Assembly: GCA_030834835.1 (NCBI GenBank)
Contig: JAUQXD010000483.1
Span: 1-6,636, forward strand
Length of the DNA: 6,636 nt
Reading direction: 5' to 3'
Origin: Thermoflexales bacterium
GTDB taxonomy: Bacteria; Chloroflexota; Anaerolineae; Fen-1058
Below, one piece after another: positions 1-6,224 of this stretch. The number at the start of each line of letters is the position of its first letter. Position 1 is the stretch's first letter. The translations under genes and the position numbers were made by a program. The notes beneath the pieces are model-generated. The model was not told the DNA's origin, ran no database searches, and saw only the letters and a list, made by a program, of their open reading frames with translations.

Positions 1-1
1 G

Positions 2-262
2 CAGATTCAAAACGCGATCGACACTACGTTGAACGATCACGAACAGGAGCATGTGGCGGCCTTTGAAGCATACACCGGCACGGAGAACACGCCGATCGAT
101 ATTACGGCCTGTCGCGGGCGAGTGAACGGCATGATTCGCACGATGCACCGCGATATCGAGCGACCGCGCCGGGCCGATGCACGCGCGCAAAGCGCCGCAC
201 TCGATCCGTTCAACTTCGATTTCACGATTGAGCCGTGTGAAGATGCGCCGGCGAGTCGATAG
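2..262 (+). CDS. C-terminal fragment of a putative HEXXH (zinc-protease-like) protein, 5' end outside window
   Basis: The frame is open from the first complete codon and ends at TAG 260-262, giving at least 86 residues. A TTG at 29 could be a start, but the frame runs on upstream without a stop, so I treat this as the tail of a longer protein. Fragment residues 13-17 read HEQEH (bases 38-52), which fits the HEXXH zinc-binding signature. It is followed by AAFEAYTGT and a basic, probably helical segment. Two cysteines (fragment residues 37 and 79) could pair. I recall similar HExxH-AAF-AYxGT-...-LDPF tails in large DUF4157-type proteins that accompany eCIS loci, but I cannot verify the match. 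Whether the protein is an active protease, and where the third metal ligand lies, cannot be seen here. Its position just before the tail genes suggests an accessory or cargo role, which is inference. Confidence 0.6.
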   Translation, partial: QIQNAIDTTLNDHEQEHVAAFEAYTGTENTPIDITACRGRVNGMIRTMHRDIERPRRADARAQSAALDPFNFDFTIEPCEDAPASR

Positions 263-299
263 ATAGCAGCCGGCCTCAGTGGATCACAGCGTGTAGCAG

Positions 300-348
300 A
301 GCGGGCTTCCATGCCCGCGGATCCGGCGGCGTGGGAGCCGCCTCCGCT
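300..348. repeat. Twin GC-rich hairpins (REP-like) between the first two genes
   Basis: Two perfect 6-bp stems lie side by side. GCGGGC 301-306 pairs with GCCCGC 313-318 across a 6-base loop. GGCGGC 325-330 pairs with GCCGCC 337-342 across another 6-base loop. The ends AGCGG 300-304 and CCGCT 344-348 are also complementary and could close an alternative outer stem. No T tract follows, so this looks more like a REP-type or mRNA-stabilising element than an intrinsic terminator. It separates the HEXXH gene from the DUF4255 gene. Confidence 0.5.
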
Positions 349-383
349 TGCAATCTGCGATCTCTAAGCCTGAACGAGGGATC

Positions 384-1199
384 ATGTTCAACGACGTGGA
401 TGAGACGCTGCGCGCGGTGCTGCAAGCCGACGTGCCCATCAACAAGGCCGAGATCGACATCACGTTCGATCGGCCCACGCGCGAATGGTCGGGGCGGTTG
501 ACCAAACCGACGATCAATCTGTTCTTGTACGACATCCGCGAGCGCGAGGAGTTGAAGGACGATACGCCCATCATCACGCGCGATGCGAAGGGCCGCGCCG
601 TGAAGCAAGCGCCCGCGCGCCGCATCGATCTGGCGTATTTCGTCACGGCGTGGACCAAGGAAGCCGACGACGAGCATCGCGTGTTGGGGGCGGTGCTGGC
701 GAGCCTCTACCGGCAGGCCATGATCGATCCCAAATATTTTCAGGGCGCGCTGCAAGGTACTTCATATGATGTGTTGTCGCGCGTGACACCGCCCAATGAC
801 CTGGTGAACCCGCACGACATCTGGGGCGTGATGGACAACGAGCATCACGCGCCGCTGTCGTGGGTGATCACCGCGCCGCTGGATGTGTTCAAGCCCACGG
901 TCGGGCCGTTGGTGCGCACGAAAGAGATTCGGGTGGGCGGATTTGCCGAAGCGCCGCGCGAAGGGCTGCTGCAAATCGGCGGCTACGCCTATCGCAAAGG
1001 CGCGCCGTTGAGTCAAGTATCGGGCGTGAAAGTCTCGCTCGCGGGGACCGCTTTTGAAGCCGAGACTGACGCGCAGGGCCGATTCACTTTTGAAAATGTG
1101 CCAGCGGGTGAGTACACCTGGCGCATTCAGCCGCCGACAGGCAAAGCCAGGGAGCAGAAAATTGTTGTGCCTGCACCAAGTTACGATATTGAGGTGTAA
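384..1199 (+). CDS. DUF4255 / Pvc16-like putative tail terminator protein with C-terminal regulatory-like beta domain
   Basis: The 271-residue product matches the DUF4255 (Pvc16 N-terminal) pattern. It has an acidic N-terminal helix (MFNDVDETLRAVL), the segment EIDITFDRPTREWSGRL (23-39) and PTINLFLYDIRE (42-53). Residues about 60-185 continue the family pattern (RRIDLAYFVTAWT, then a helical LGAVLASLYRQ). In CIS particles this family is thought to cap the tube and sheath at the end away from the baseplate. Residues about 195-271 form a separate beta domain (LQIGGYAYRKGAPL, AETDAQGRFTFENVPAGEYTW) of the carboxypeptidase-regulatory-like type. I chose ATG 384 because GAGGG sits just before it and the family begins there. 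An in-frame TTG at 348 lies inside the hairpin repeat and is less likely. The stop is 21 bases from the next gene, so the two are probably cotranscribed. Confidence 0.88.
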   Translation: MFNDVDETLRAVLQADVPINKAEIDITFDRPTREWSGRLTKPTINLFLYDIREREELKDDTPIITRDAKGRAVKQAPARRIDLAYFVTAWTKEADDEHRVLGAVLASLYRQAMIDPKYFQGALQGTSYDVLSRVTPPNDLVNPHDIWGVMDNEHHAPLSWVITAPLDVFKPTVGPLVRTKEIRVGGFAEAPREGLLQIGGYAYRKGAPLSQVSGVKVSLAGTAFEAETDAQGRFTFENVPAGEYTWRIQPPTGKAREQKIVVPAPSYDIEV

Positions 1200-1220
1200 A
1201 CCTTCCCTGGAGAGAATTAA

Positions 1221-3698
1221 ATGAAATATGGCGCACTCATCATTAAATTGCCTGACGGCAAGACGCGCGAGTTCGCGCTCGATCAGATAACTGTGGCAGT
1301 CGGGCGCGCGGAGAGCAACGGTCTGGTGCTCGATCACACCTCGGTTTCGCGCCGCCATGCCCGCCTGTCGGTCGAGTCCGGCCGCTTGATGATTGAAGAT
1401 CTGGGTTCGGCTAATGGTACCTTCATCGGCAGTCAGCGGCTGACGGCTAACACGCCCAGCCTCATGCCTGAAGATCAAAGCGTGTGCCTCGGCGATGTCG
1501 AGATTCGCTACACGCCGCCACCGGTGGTCGAAGCGGCGCAGGCCTTTGCCAAACCCAGGGTCGAAACAGTCGCGCCCGCGACCGCCCCCGCCGGGCCGCC
1601 CGTCAGCATTTCCCTCGTCGGGCCTACGCAGCCCGTAGCGCCGGGGTCGATGACGACGGCGAACTTGACGATCCAGAATCGCGGCGCGGTGGTCGATGAG
1701 CTGGTCATCAAGGTGTCGGGCATCCCGATTGAGTGGGTACGGCTTTCCAAAGAGCGCGCGCCGTTATTGCCCAACGCGCAGGAAACGATCACGATCACGT
1801 TTGCGCCGCCCCGCCGCCCGGATGCCTCCGCAGCTGATCACGCCTTCACCGTCAGCGTGGTCTCGCGTGAGCATCACACGGGCGTTAATGCGAGCGGCAC
1901 GCTGAAAGTGCTTCCGTTTCAGGGCTTTTCGTTTAGCCTGAATCCGCAGCGCAGCACACGCGATTTTCAATTGATGGCGCAGAATCAGGGCAATGCGCCC
2001 GCGGCCTATCGTTTTCACGGCAGCGATGACGAGCAGGCCTTGACGTACCGGTTCGGGCAGGACGGCGTGTCGCTGCAACCGGGCCAATCGGGCGCGATTA
2101 CGCTCCACGTCGCGCCGAAGATCAAACCCAGAGTCGGCACGCGCGAAACGCGCTCATTCAATATCCTCGCGTCACCGCTCGATGCGACCGGGGCGGAGTC
2201 GAGGGCGATCGGCCAGTTAATCATCCGCCCGCCGATCCCGCCCTGGCTGATCCCGCTGGTGTTGGTGCTGACCTTATTCGTGTGCGCCGGCGCGGCGCTG
2301 GCTTACACGCAAGTGTGCGGCACGCTGGGACAGAATCTTCCGCTGTGTCCGGCGAACGCGAAGCCCGTGATCAATGTCTTTGACGCCACCCCGACCGAGA
2401 TCGAAAAGGGCGGGACGGTCGCGCTGACGTGGGACGTGAGCAATGCCGATCAAGTGGAACTGACGACGCCCGTGCAAGAGACGCTGCAAAAGAGCGGCGT
2501 CAAAACGATCAGCGTGGAGCAGAGCACGAACTTTACCTTGAAAGCGACCAACAAGGTTGGTGGCTCGGTGCAGAAATTTGTCACGGTGAAACTAAAAAAT
2601 TCGCCGCCCATCGTGCAGACCTTCACGTCTGATCCGCAGGTGGTGGTCGCCGGGCAACCCGGCAAAGTGACGTTGAGTTGGACCGTGGTTGGCGCGACCG
2701 GCGTCAGCATTCAGGGCGTGCCGGGAGTCAGCGGCGCGACCAACAGCGTCCAGATCGATCCGCCCACCGCCGATAAAGTTTACAAATTGGTGGCGACCAA
2801 TGAAGTCGGGACGGTGGAACAGTCAATCACGATCCGTGTTTCGTCGGCGGGCTGTGTAATGGTTGGCAGCGCGGAGATGCGCACAGGCCCGTCAGGCAAA
2901 TACGATGTAATCGATTCGCTGCCGGCGGGCATGTCCGTGTCGCCGGTTGGGCGGAATGGCACTGGCGAATGGCTGCGCGTGCAAGCCAACAAAGAAGGCT
3001 GGATTCCCGCCGGCAGCGTGAACTGTGCGAATGTGAAGATTCTGGGTGTGCCAACCGTCAGCCCGGCAGACATTCCCATAGAGCCAACGGATACACCGAC
3101 CGTGACACCGACACCTACGAATACGCCGACGCCGACCAGGACGCCGACAGCGACACCGACAAAGACGCCCACGAAGACGCCCACCCCTTCACGTACGCCG
3201 CAGAGTGAAATTGACAAGAAATATGCAGCGCTCGGTGGCGCAGCCAGTTCTCTCAAGAAACCGATCGGGCCAGAGTCGGTTGTACCGGATGGAGTCGGGC
3301 ATTATCGCTCCTTTGAAGGCGGCTCGATCTACTGGTCGCCCAAAACCGGCGCGTTTGTAGTTCAGGGGGCTATTCGCGATAAGTGGGGGGCCCTCGGTTG
3401 GGAAACCAGCTTTCTCGGTTATCCGGTCACCGATGAGTTAACGACGCCTGATAAACGTGGACGGTTCAATCATTTTCAAGGCGGATCGATTTACTGGACG
3501 CCGACAACCGGCGCGTACGAAGTTCATGGGCCTATCCGTGACAAGTGGGCCAGCCTCGGTTGGGAAAAAAGCGCGCTTGGTTATCCCATCAGCGATGAAG
3601 AACCATCGACTGGCGGTTGGGCGCGTCAGAGCCGCTTCGAGCACGGCATCATTCGCTGGTCGTCCGACAAAGGCGCAGTCGTATCTCTGAATCCATAA
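1221..3698 (+). CDS. Single-pass membrane protein: FHA, Ig-like, SH3b and LGFP-repeat domains
   Basis: The start is ATG 1221 with GGAGAG at 1209-1214. Residues 1-100 form an FHA (phosphothreonine-binding) domain with GR at 28-29, SVSRRH at 41-46 and LGSANGTFIG at 61-70, so the key binding residues are present. Two beta domains follow (about 130-335). The only clear membrane helix is 342-362 (WLIPLVLVLTLFVCAGAALAY). It has Arg before it and no Lys/Arg for 17 residues after it, which predicts a cytoplasmic N-terminus. Outside lie two Ig-like domains (381-460 and 462-543, each with a TW/SW core strand), an SH3b-like domain (545-602), a Thr-Pro linker (621-661) and three LGFP repeats (IGPES, LGYPVTDE, LGYPISDE). 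FHA domains read Thr phosphorylation, SH3b domains often bind peptidoglycan, and LGFP repeats are linked to cell-wall association. Placed between the cap and sheath genes, it may tether or signal to the particle. That role is inference. Confidence 0.85.
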   Translation: MKYGALIIKLPDGKTREFALDQITVAVGRAESNGLVLDHTSVSRRHARLSVESGRLMIEDLGSANGTFIGSQRLTANTPSLMPEDQSVCLGDVEIRYTPPPVVEAAQAFAKPRVETVAPATAPAGPPVSISLVGPTQPVAPGSMTTANLTIQNRGAVVDELVIKVSGIPIEWVRLSKERAPLLPNAQETITITFAPPRRPDASAADHAFTVSVVSREHHTGVNASGTLKVLPFQGFSFSLNPQRSTRDFQLMAQNQGNAPAAYRFHGSDDEQALTYRFGQDGVSLQPGQSGAITLHVAPKIKPRVGTRETRSFNILASPLDATGAESRAIGQLIIRPPIPPWLIPLVLVLTLFVCAGAALAYTQVCGTLGQNLPLCPANAKPVINVFDATPTEIEKGGTVALTWDVSNADQVELTTPVQETLQKSGVKTISVEQSTNFTLKATNKVGGSVQKFVTVKLKNSPPIVQTFTSDPQVVVAGQPGKVTLSWTVVGATGVSIQGVPGVSGATNSVQIDPPTADKVYKLVATNEVGTVEQSITIRVSSAGCVMVGSAEMRTGPSGKYDVIDSLPAGMSVSPVGRNGTGEWLRVQANKEGWIPAGSVNCANVKILGVPTVSPADIPIEPTDTPTVTPTPTNTPTPTRTPTATPTKTPTKTPTPSRTPQSEIDKKYAALGGAASSLKKPIGPESVVPDGVGHYRSFEGGSIYWSPKTGAFVVQGAIRDKWGALGWETSFLGYPVTDELTTPDKRGRFNHFQGGSIYWTPTTGAYEVHGPIRDKWASLGWEKSALGYPISDEEPSTGGWARQSRFEHGIIRWSSDKGAVVSLNP
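3081..3200 (+). repeat. Thr-Pro-rich low-complexity linker coding repeat
   Basis: ACG/ACA-CCG/CCC codon pairs repeat through residues about 621-661 of the FHA protein (PTPTNTPTPTRTPTATPT and similar). This makes an extended, flexible and probably extracytoplasmic linker between the SH3b and LGFP parts. Such TPTP linkers are frequent in Chloroflexota surface proteins as I recall them. Repeat number may vary between strains. Confidence 0.8.
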
Positions 3699-3743
3699 GA
3701 CACTTTGAAACCGACTGCGTATTCATAGCAGGCGAAAGGAGGC

Positions 3744-3900
3744 GATTGGTGAATTGGTAATTGGTAACTGGTGATTGGTGAATTGGTCAACTGGTTAGTT
3801 GGTTGCCTGGAAACCGATTAGCCAGTGAATTGACAACCGCTCGACCGATTGACTAATAACCGATCAACCGATTGACCAATAACCGATGAACCAATTGACT
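3744..3900. repeat. Spacer 1: degenerate ATTGGT / ACCRAT inverted repeat array upstream of the sheath gene
   Basis: The 270-base gap 3699-3968 holds no plausible gene. From 3744 to 3803 there are eight back-to-back 7- or 8-base units of consensus (N)RAYTGGT: starts 3744, 3751, 3759, 3766, 3773, 3780, 3788 and 3796. After 3811 the complementary unit dominates (ACCGAT or ACCAAT at 3814, 3844, 3859, 3867, 3875, 3882 and 3890). At the switch point, 3790-3804 can pair with 3812-3826 over 15 positions (three G-U) around a 7-base loop. TTGAC-rich sequence continues to about 3940. The sheath ribosome binding site AAGGAG lies at 3957-3962, outside the array. Confidence 0.75.
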
Positions 3901-3968
3901 ACTCGATTAAGTGACAACGCGATTACGTGACTCATTGACAAAGCCACTACACGACTAAGGAGAAAGGC

Positions 3969-5516
3969 ATGTCACCACAGTATCTATCACCGGGTGTATA
4001 CGTCGAAGAGGTCGATCGGGGGTCGAAGCCGATCGAGGGCGTGGGCACGGCCGTCGCGGGCTTTATCGGCTTCGCGGCGAAAGGCCCGCTGAACAAGCCG
4101 ACCTTTGTCGCCAACTGGACGCAGTTCGCCAATACGTTCGGCGGCTTCATGCCGGGCGCGTATCTGGCGCACGCGGTCTTTGGCTATTTCAACAACGGCG
4201 GCGGATCGTGTTACGTGGTGCGGCTGCCGTCGGGCGAGGCCCACGAGGGCATCGCCAAGCCGATGACGGCGGTGCCCGCGAAAGCGGCCGGTGCGCCGGC
4301 GACACTGCGCGCGGCGGCTCGCGAAGAAGGCAGTGAGAGCATCTCGCTGGACGTAACCGATGCGGGCGATGATAAATTCAATCTGACCGTGCGGCGCGGC
4401 GCGACCGAAGAGAAATATGAGGGCCTCAGCATGTCGGGGGCGAAGGGCGCACAAAATGCCGTCGAGACGGTGAACCGACAATCGAAGCTGGTGATGCTGG
4501 AAGACCTGAAGGTGGCGGGGTTGTCGGTGGCCGATCGGACACCCGTGCCCGGCACGTACTCACTCGCTGCCTCGGAGAGCAAGTCGCTGGTAGTGACACA
4601 GGTCGCGCCCGATGTGTATCAGGGCAACGTGGCGAATCGCAGCGGGTTGGGCGGTTTCGAGGCGATCGACGACATCACGATGATCGCCGCGCCCGATCTG
4701 ATGAGCGCGTTTCAGGCGGGCGCGATCTCACGCGAGGGCGTGAAGGCCGTGCAGCTGGCGATGATCGCGCATTGCGAGAACATGAAGGATCGCGTGGCGA
4801 TTCTCGATCCGCTGCCGGATTTGAATGTGCAGGATGTGAAAGACTGGCGCATGAAGGAAGCCGGTTACGATTCCAAGTATGCGGCGCTGTATTATCCGTG
4901 GCTGCAAGTGGCCGATCCGACGCCCGGCGCGAACAGCACGACGATGTATCTGCCGCCGTCGGGACATATGGCCGGCATCTGGGCGCGCAGCGATACGGAA
5001 CGCGGCGTGCATAAAGCCCCGGCCAATGAAGTGGTGCGCGGCGCGATCGGGCTGGGGTTTGACACCACCAAGTCTGAACAGGACAGCCTGAATCCCGTGG
5101 GCGTGAATTGCATCCGGGCGTTCCCGGGGCGCGGCATCCGCGTGTGGGGCGCGCGCACGCTCAGCAGCGATCCATCGTGGCGGTATATCAATGTCCGCCG
5201 ACTGTTCAACTTCGTCGAAGAATCGATCCAGCTCGGCACGCAGTGGGTGGTCTTCGAGCCGAACGATCTGGATCTGTGGCAGCGTGTGAAGCGCACGATC
5301 AATGCCTTCCTCACGCGCGTCTGGCGTGATGGCGCGTTGTTCGGCGCGACGCCTGAAGAGGCGTTCTTCGTCAAGTGCGACGCAGAGAATAATCCGCCGG
5401 AGACGCGCGACGCGGGCCAGTTGATCGTGGAGATCGGCATCGCGCCCGTCAAGCCGGCCGAGTTCGTGATCTTCCGCATCAGCCAGTACAGCGGCGGCGG
5501 GAGTGTTGCTGAGTAA
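3969..5516 (+). CDS. Contractile tail sheath protein
   Basis: This is a 515-residue sheath protein of the Phage_sheath_1 type, the polymer that surrounds the inner tube and contracts to drive it through a target envelope. The N-terminus is diagnostic: YLSPGVYVEEVDRGSKPIEG (5-24), then AVAGFIGFAAKGP and NNGGGSCYVVRL. Residues about 110-185 form an inserted beta domain (SISLDVTDAGDDKFNLTV) usual in CIS sheaths. The core resumes at LGGFEAIDDITMIAAPDL (from 227). The C-terminal subdomain has NPVGVNCIRAFPGRGIRVWG (375-394), RYINVRRLFNFVEESI (from 405) and the closing strand PAEFVIFRISQ, the donated-strand region in sheath polymers. The start ATG 3969 follows AAGGAG with a 6-base gap. Length is ordinary for the family. 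Only one sheath gene is seen here, whereas many eCIS loci encode two or more. Confidence 0.97.
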   Translation: MSPQYLSPGVYVEEVDRGSKPIEGVGTAVAGFIGFAAKGPLNKPTFVANWTQFANTFGGFMPGAYLAHAVFGYFNNGGGSCYVVRLPSGEAHEGIAKPMTAVPAKAAGAPATLRAAAREEGSESISLDVTDAGDDKFNLTVRRGATEEKYEGLSMSGAKGAQNAVETVNRQSKLVMLEDLKVAGLSVADRTPVPGTYSLAASESKSLVVTQVAPDVYQGNVANRSGLGGFEAIDDITMIAAPDLMSAFQAGAISREGVKAVQLAMIAHCENMKDRVAILDPLPDLNVQDVKDWRMKEAGYDSKYAALYYPWLQVADPTPGANSTTMYLPPSGHMAGIWARSDTERGVHKAPANEVVRGAIGLGFDTTKSEQDSLNPVGVNCIRAFPGRGIRVWGARTLSSDPSWRYINVRRLFNFVEESIQLGTQWVVFEPNDLDLWQRVKRTINAFLTRVWRDGALFGATPEEAFFVKCDAENNPPETRDAGQLIVEIGIAPVKPAEFVIFRISQYSGGGSVAE

Positions 5517-5518
5517 TC

Positions 5519-5660
5519 GGTGACTGGTGAGTCAGTAGATTGGTAAATTAGTAGATTAGTAAATTGGTTGACTTGCAACAGTCAACCGGTTTACAAGATT
5601 CAAACTAATTGCCAATCAACAAATCACTCAGTAACTAATCTACCAATTTACCAAGTTTCT
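5519..5660. repeat. Spacer 2: nested hairpins of the ATTGGT family between sheath and tube genes
   Basis: The 161-base gap 5517-5677 is AT-rich and carries the same unit type as spacer 1 (ACTGGT, ATTGGT, ATTAGT). An outer stem pairs 5540-5560 with 5634-5654, 21 positions with one mismatch. Inside it, 5559-5573 pairs with 5580-5594 around a 6-base loop, 15 positions including two G-U. The two stems share only bases 5559-5560, so both can form almost completely. No T tract follows. The tube gene's GGAGG is at 5668-5672, 13 bases beyond the outer stem. Confidence 0.8.
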
Positions 5661-5677
5661 ATTCACTGGAGGATACC

Positions 5678-6124
5678 ATGCCAACTGGTGGTCGAAGCGA
5701 TCCCCTTGTCAGTTATCACTTTCACGTCGAGATTGACGGCATCACGCAGGCGCAGTTCCGCGAATGCGGCGGCCTGGGGTCCGAGTCGCAAGTGGTGGAA
5801 TACAAGGAAGCCGTGAAGGGCGTCACCGTGATCCGCAAGCAGCCGGGCGCGATCAAGTGGTCGGACATCACGTTGAAGCGCGGCGTGAGCGACATCATGG
5901 AACTGTGGCAGTGGCGCAAGCAGGTCGAGCAGGGCAAGGTCGACGAAGCGCGCAAGAACGGCTCGGTCGTGCTGTACGATCAGGCCAACAAAGAGATCGC
6001 GCGTTGGAACTTCAAAGATGGCTGGCCCAGCAAACTCAGCGGCCCTCAGGTCAAAGCCGACGGGAATGAAGTGGCGATCGAGGAGTTGACGATCACGCAC
6101 GAAGGAATGGAACGCGTATCGTAA
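5678..6124 (+). CDS. Tail tube protein (T4 gp19-like)
   Basis: The 148-residue product is a tail tube (Hcp-like) subunit, which stacks as rings to form the inner tube expelled on sheath contraction. Family marks are DPLVSYHFHVEIDGI (8-22), FRECGGLGSESQVVEYKEAV (27-46), then KQPGAIKWSDITLKRGV (54-70). These are followed by an amphipathic helix (DIMELWQWRKQVEQG) and a C-terminal strand pair ending AIEELTITHEGMERV. The length is usual for CIS tube proteins, and it follows the sheath gene as in most such loci. The start ATG 5678 has GGAGG at 5668-5672 with a 5-base gap. There is no signal peptide, as expected for a particle assembled in the cytoplasm. Confidence 0.96.
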   Translation: MPTGGRSDPLVSYHFHVEIDGITQAQFRECGGLGSESQVVEYKEAVKGVTVIRKQPGAIKWSDITLKRGVSDIMELWQWRKQVEQGKVDEARKNGSVVLYDQANKEIARWNFKDGWPSKLSGPQVKADGNEVAIEELTITHEGMERVS

Positions 6125-6129
6125 ACAGT

Positions 6130-6215
6130 AACCGGTCGATTGGTGATCGGTAATGGGTTGATCGGTCAACTGGTTGACTGGTTGACCGTTTGCCGATTAC
6201 CAATTGACCGATCAC
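6130..6215. repeat. Spacer 3: ATTGGT-family hairpin abutting the ribosome binding site
   Basis: The gap 6125-6224 is again built from GGT-type units, here GATTGGT, GATCGGT, CAACTGGT and GACTGGT, followed by complementary ATTACCAATTGACCGATCAC. The stem 6159-6174 with 6199-6214 has 16 positions and one mismatch, with a 24-base loop. GTGATCGGT at 6144-6152 can compete for the same right arm. GGTCAACTGGTT at 6164-6175 is identical to 3785-3796 in spacer 1, showing that the spacers share one sequence family. The stem ends two bases before the GAGG of the next gene. Confidence 0.75.
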
Positions 6216-6219
6216 GAGG
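6216..6219 (+). promoter_or_regulatory. Ribosome binding site fixing the tail-assembly gene start
   Basis: GAGG lies 5 bases before ATG 6225 and decides for that start over the in-frame TTG at 6204, which lies inside the repeat stem. It begins directly after the spacer 3 stem (right arm ends at 6214), so folding of that stem could affect access to it. Confidence 0.6.
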
Positions 6220-6224
6220 TTTTC

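Noticed and set aside
348..383. TTG 348 as start of the DUF4255 gene
   Set aside because: It overlaps the flank of the twin hairpin, has no SD and adds 12 residues not typical of the family. ATG 384 is preferred.
762..1478. 238-codon minus-strand open frame
   Set aside because: It crosses the DUF4255 stop, the short gap and the FHA domain, both firmly identified on the + strand. It is a GC-rich antisense shadow.
2780..3256. Long minus-strand open frame with VGVFVGVGV-type repeats
   Set aside because: It is the reverse of the Thr-Pro linker and SH3b coding region. The valine-glycine pattern is the complement of ACG-CCG codons, and there is no family match.
3830..3857. Promoter TTGACA-16-ACTAAT before the sheath gene
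   Set aside because: The -35 match is perfect but the -10 is only four of six. TTGAC words arise repeatedly from the repeat units, so chance is likely.
3744..3900. CRISPR array
   Set aside because: Units are 7-8 bases, degenerate and contiguous, with no unique spacers, and they switch to the complementary orientation halfway.
4892..5578. 228-codon minus-strand open frame
   Set aside because: It is antisense to the conserved C-terminal half of the sheath gene and starts inside the repeat spacer, so it is not a credible gene.
5568..5816. 82-codon + strand open frame across spacer 2 and the tube start
   Set aside because: The N-terminal part translates the repeats and the rest is out of frame with the tube gene. 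No SD or recognisable sequence.
6204..6224. TTG 6204 as start of the tail-assembly gene
   Set aside because: It lies in the repeat stem without an SD. The family N-terminus begins at ATG 6225, which has GAGG at a good distance.
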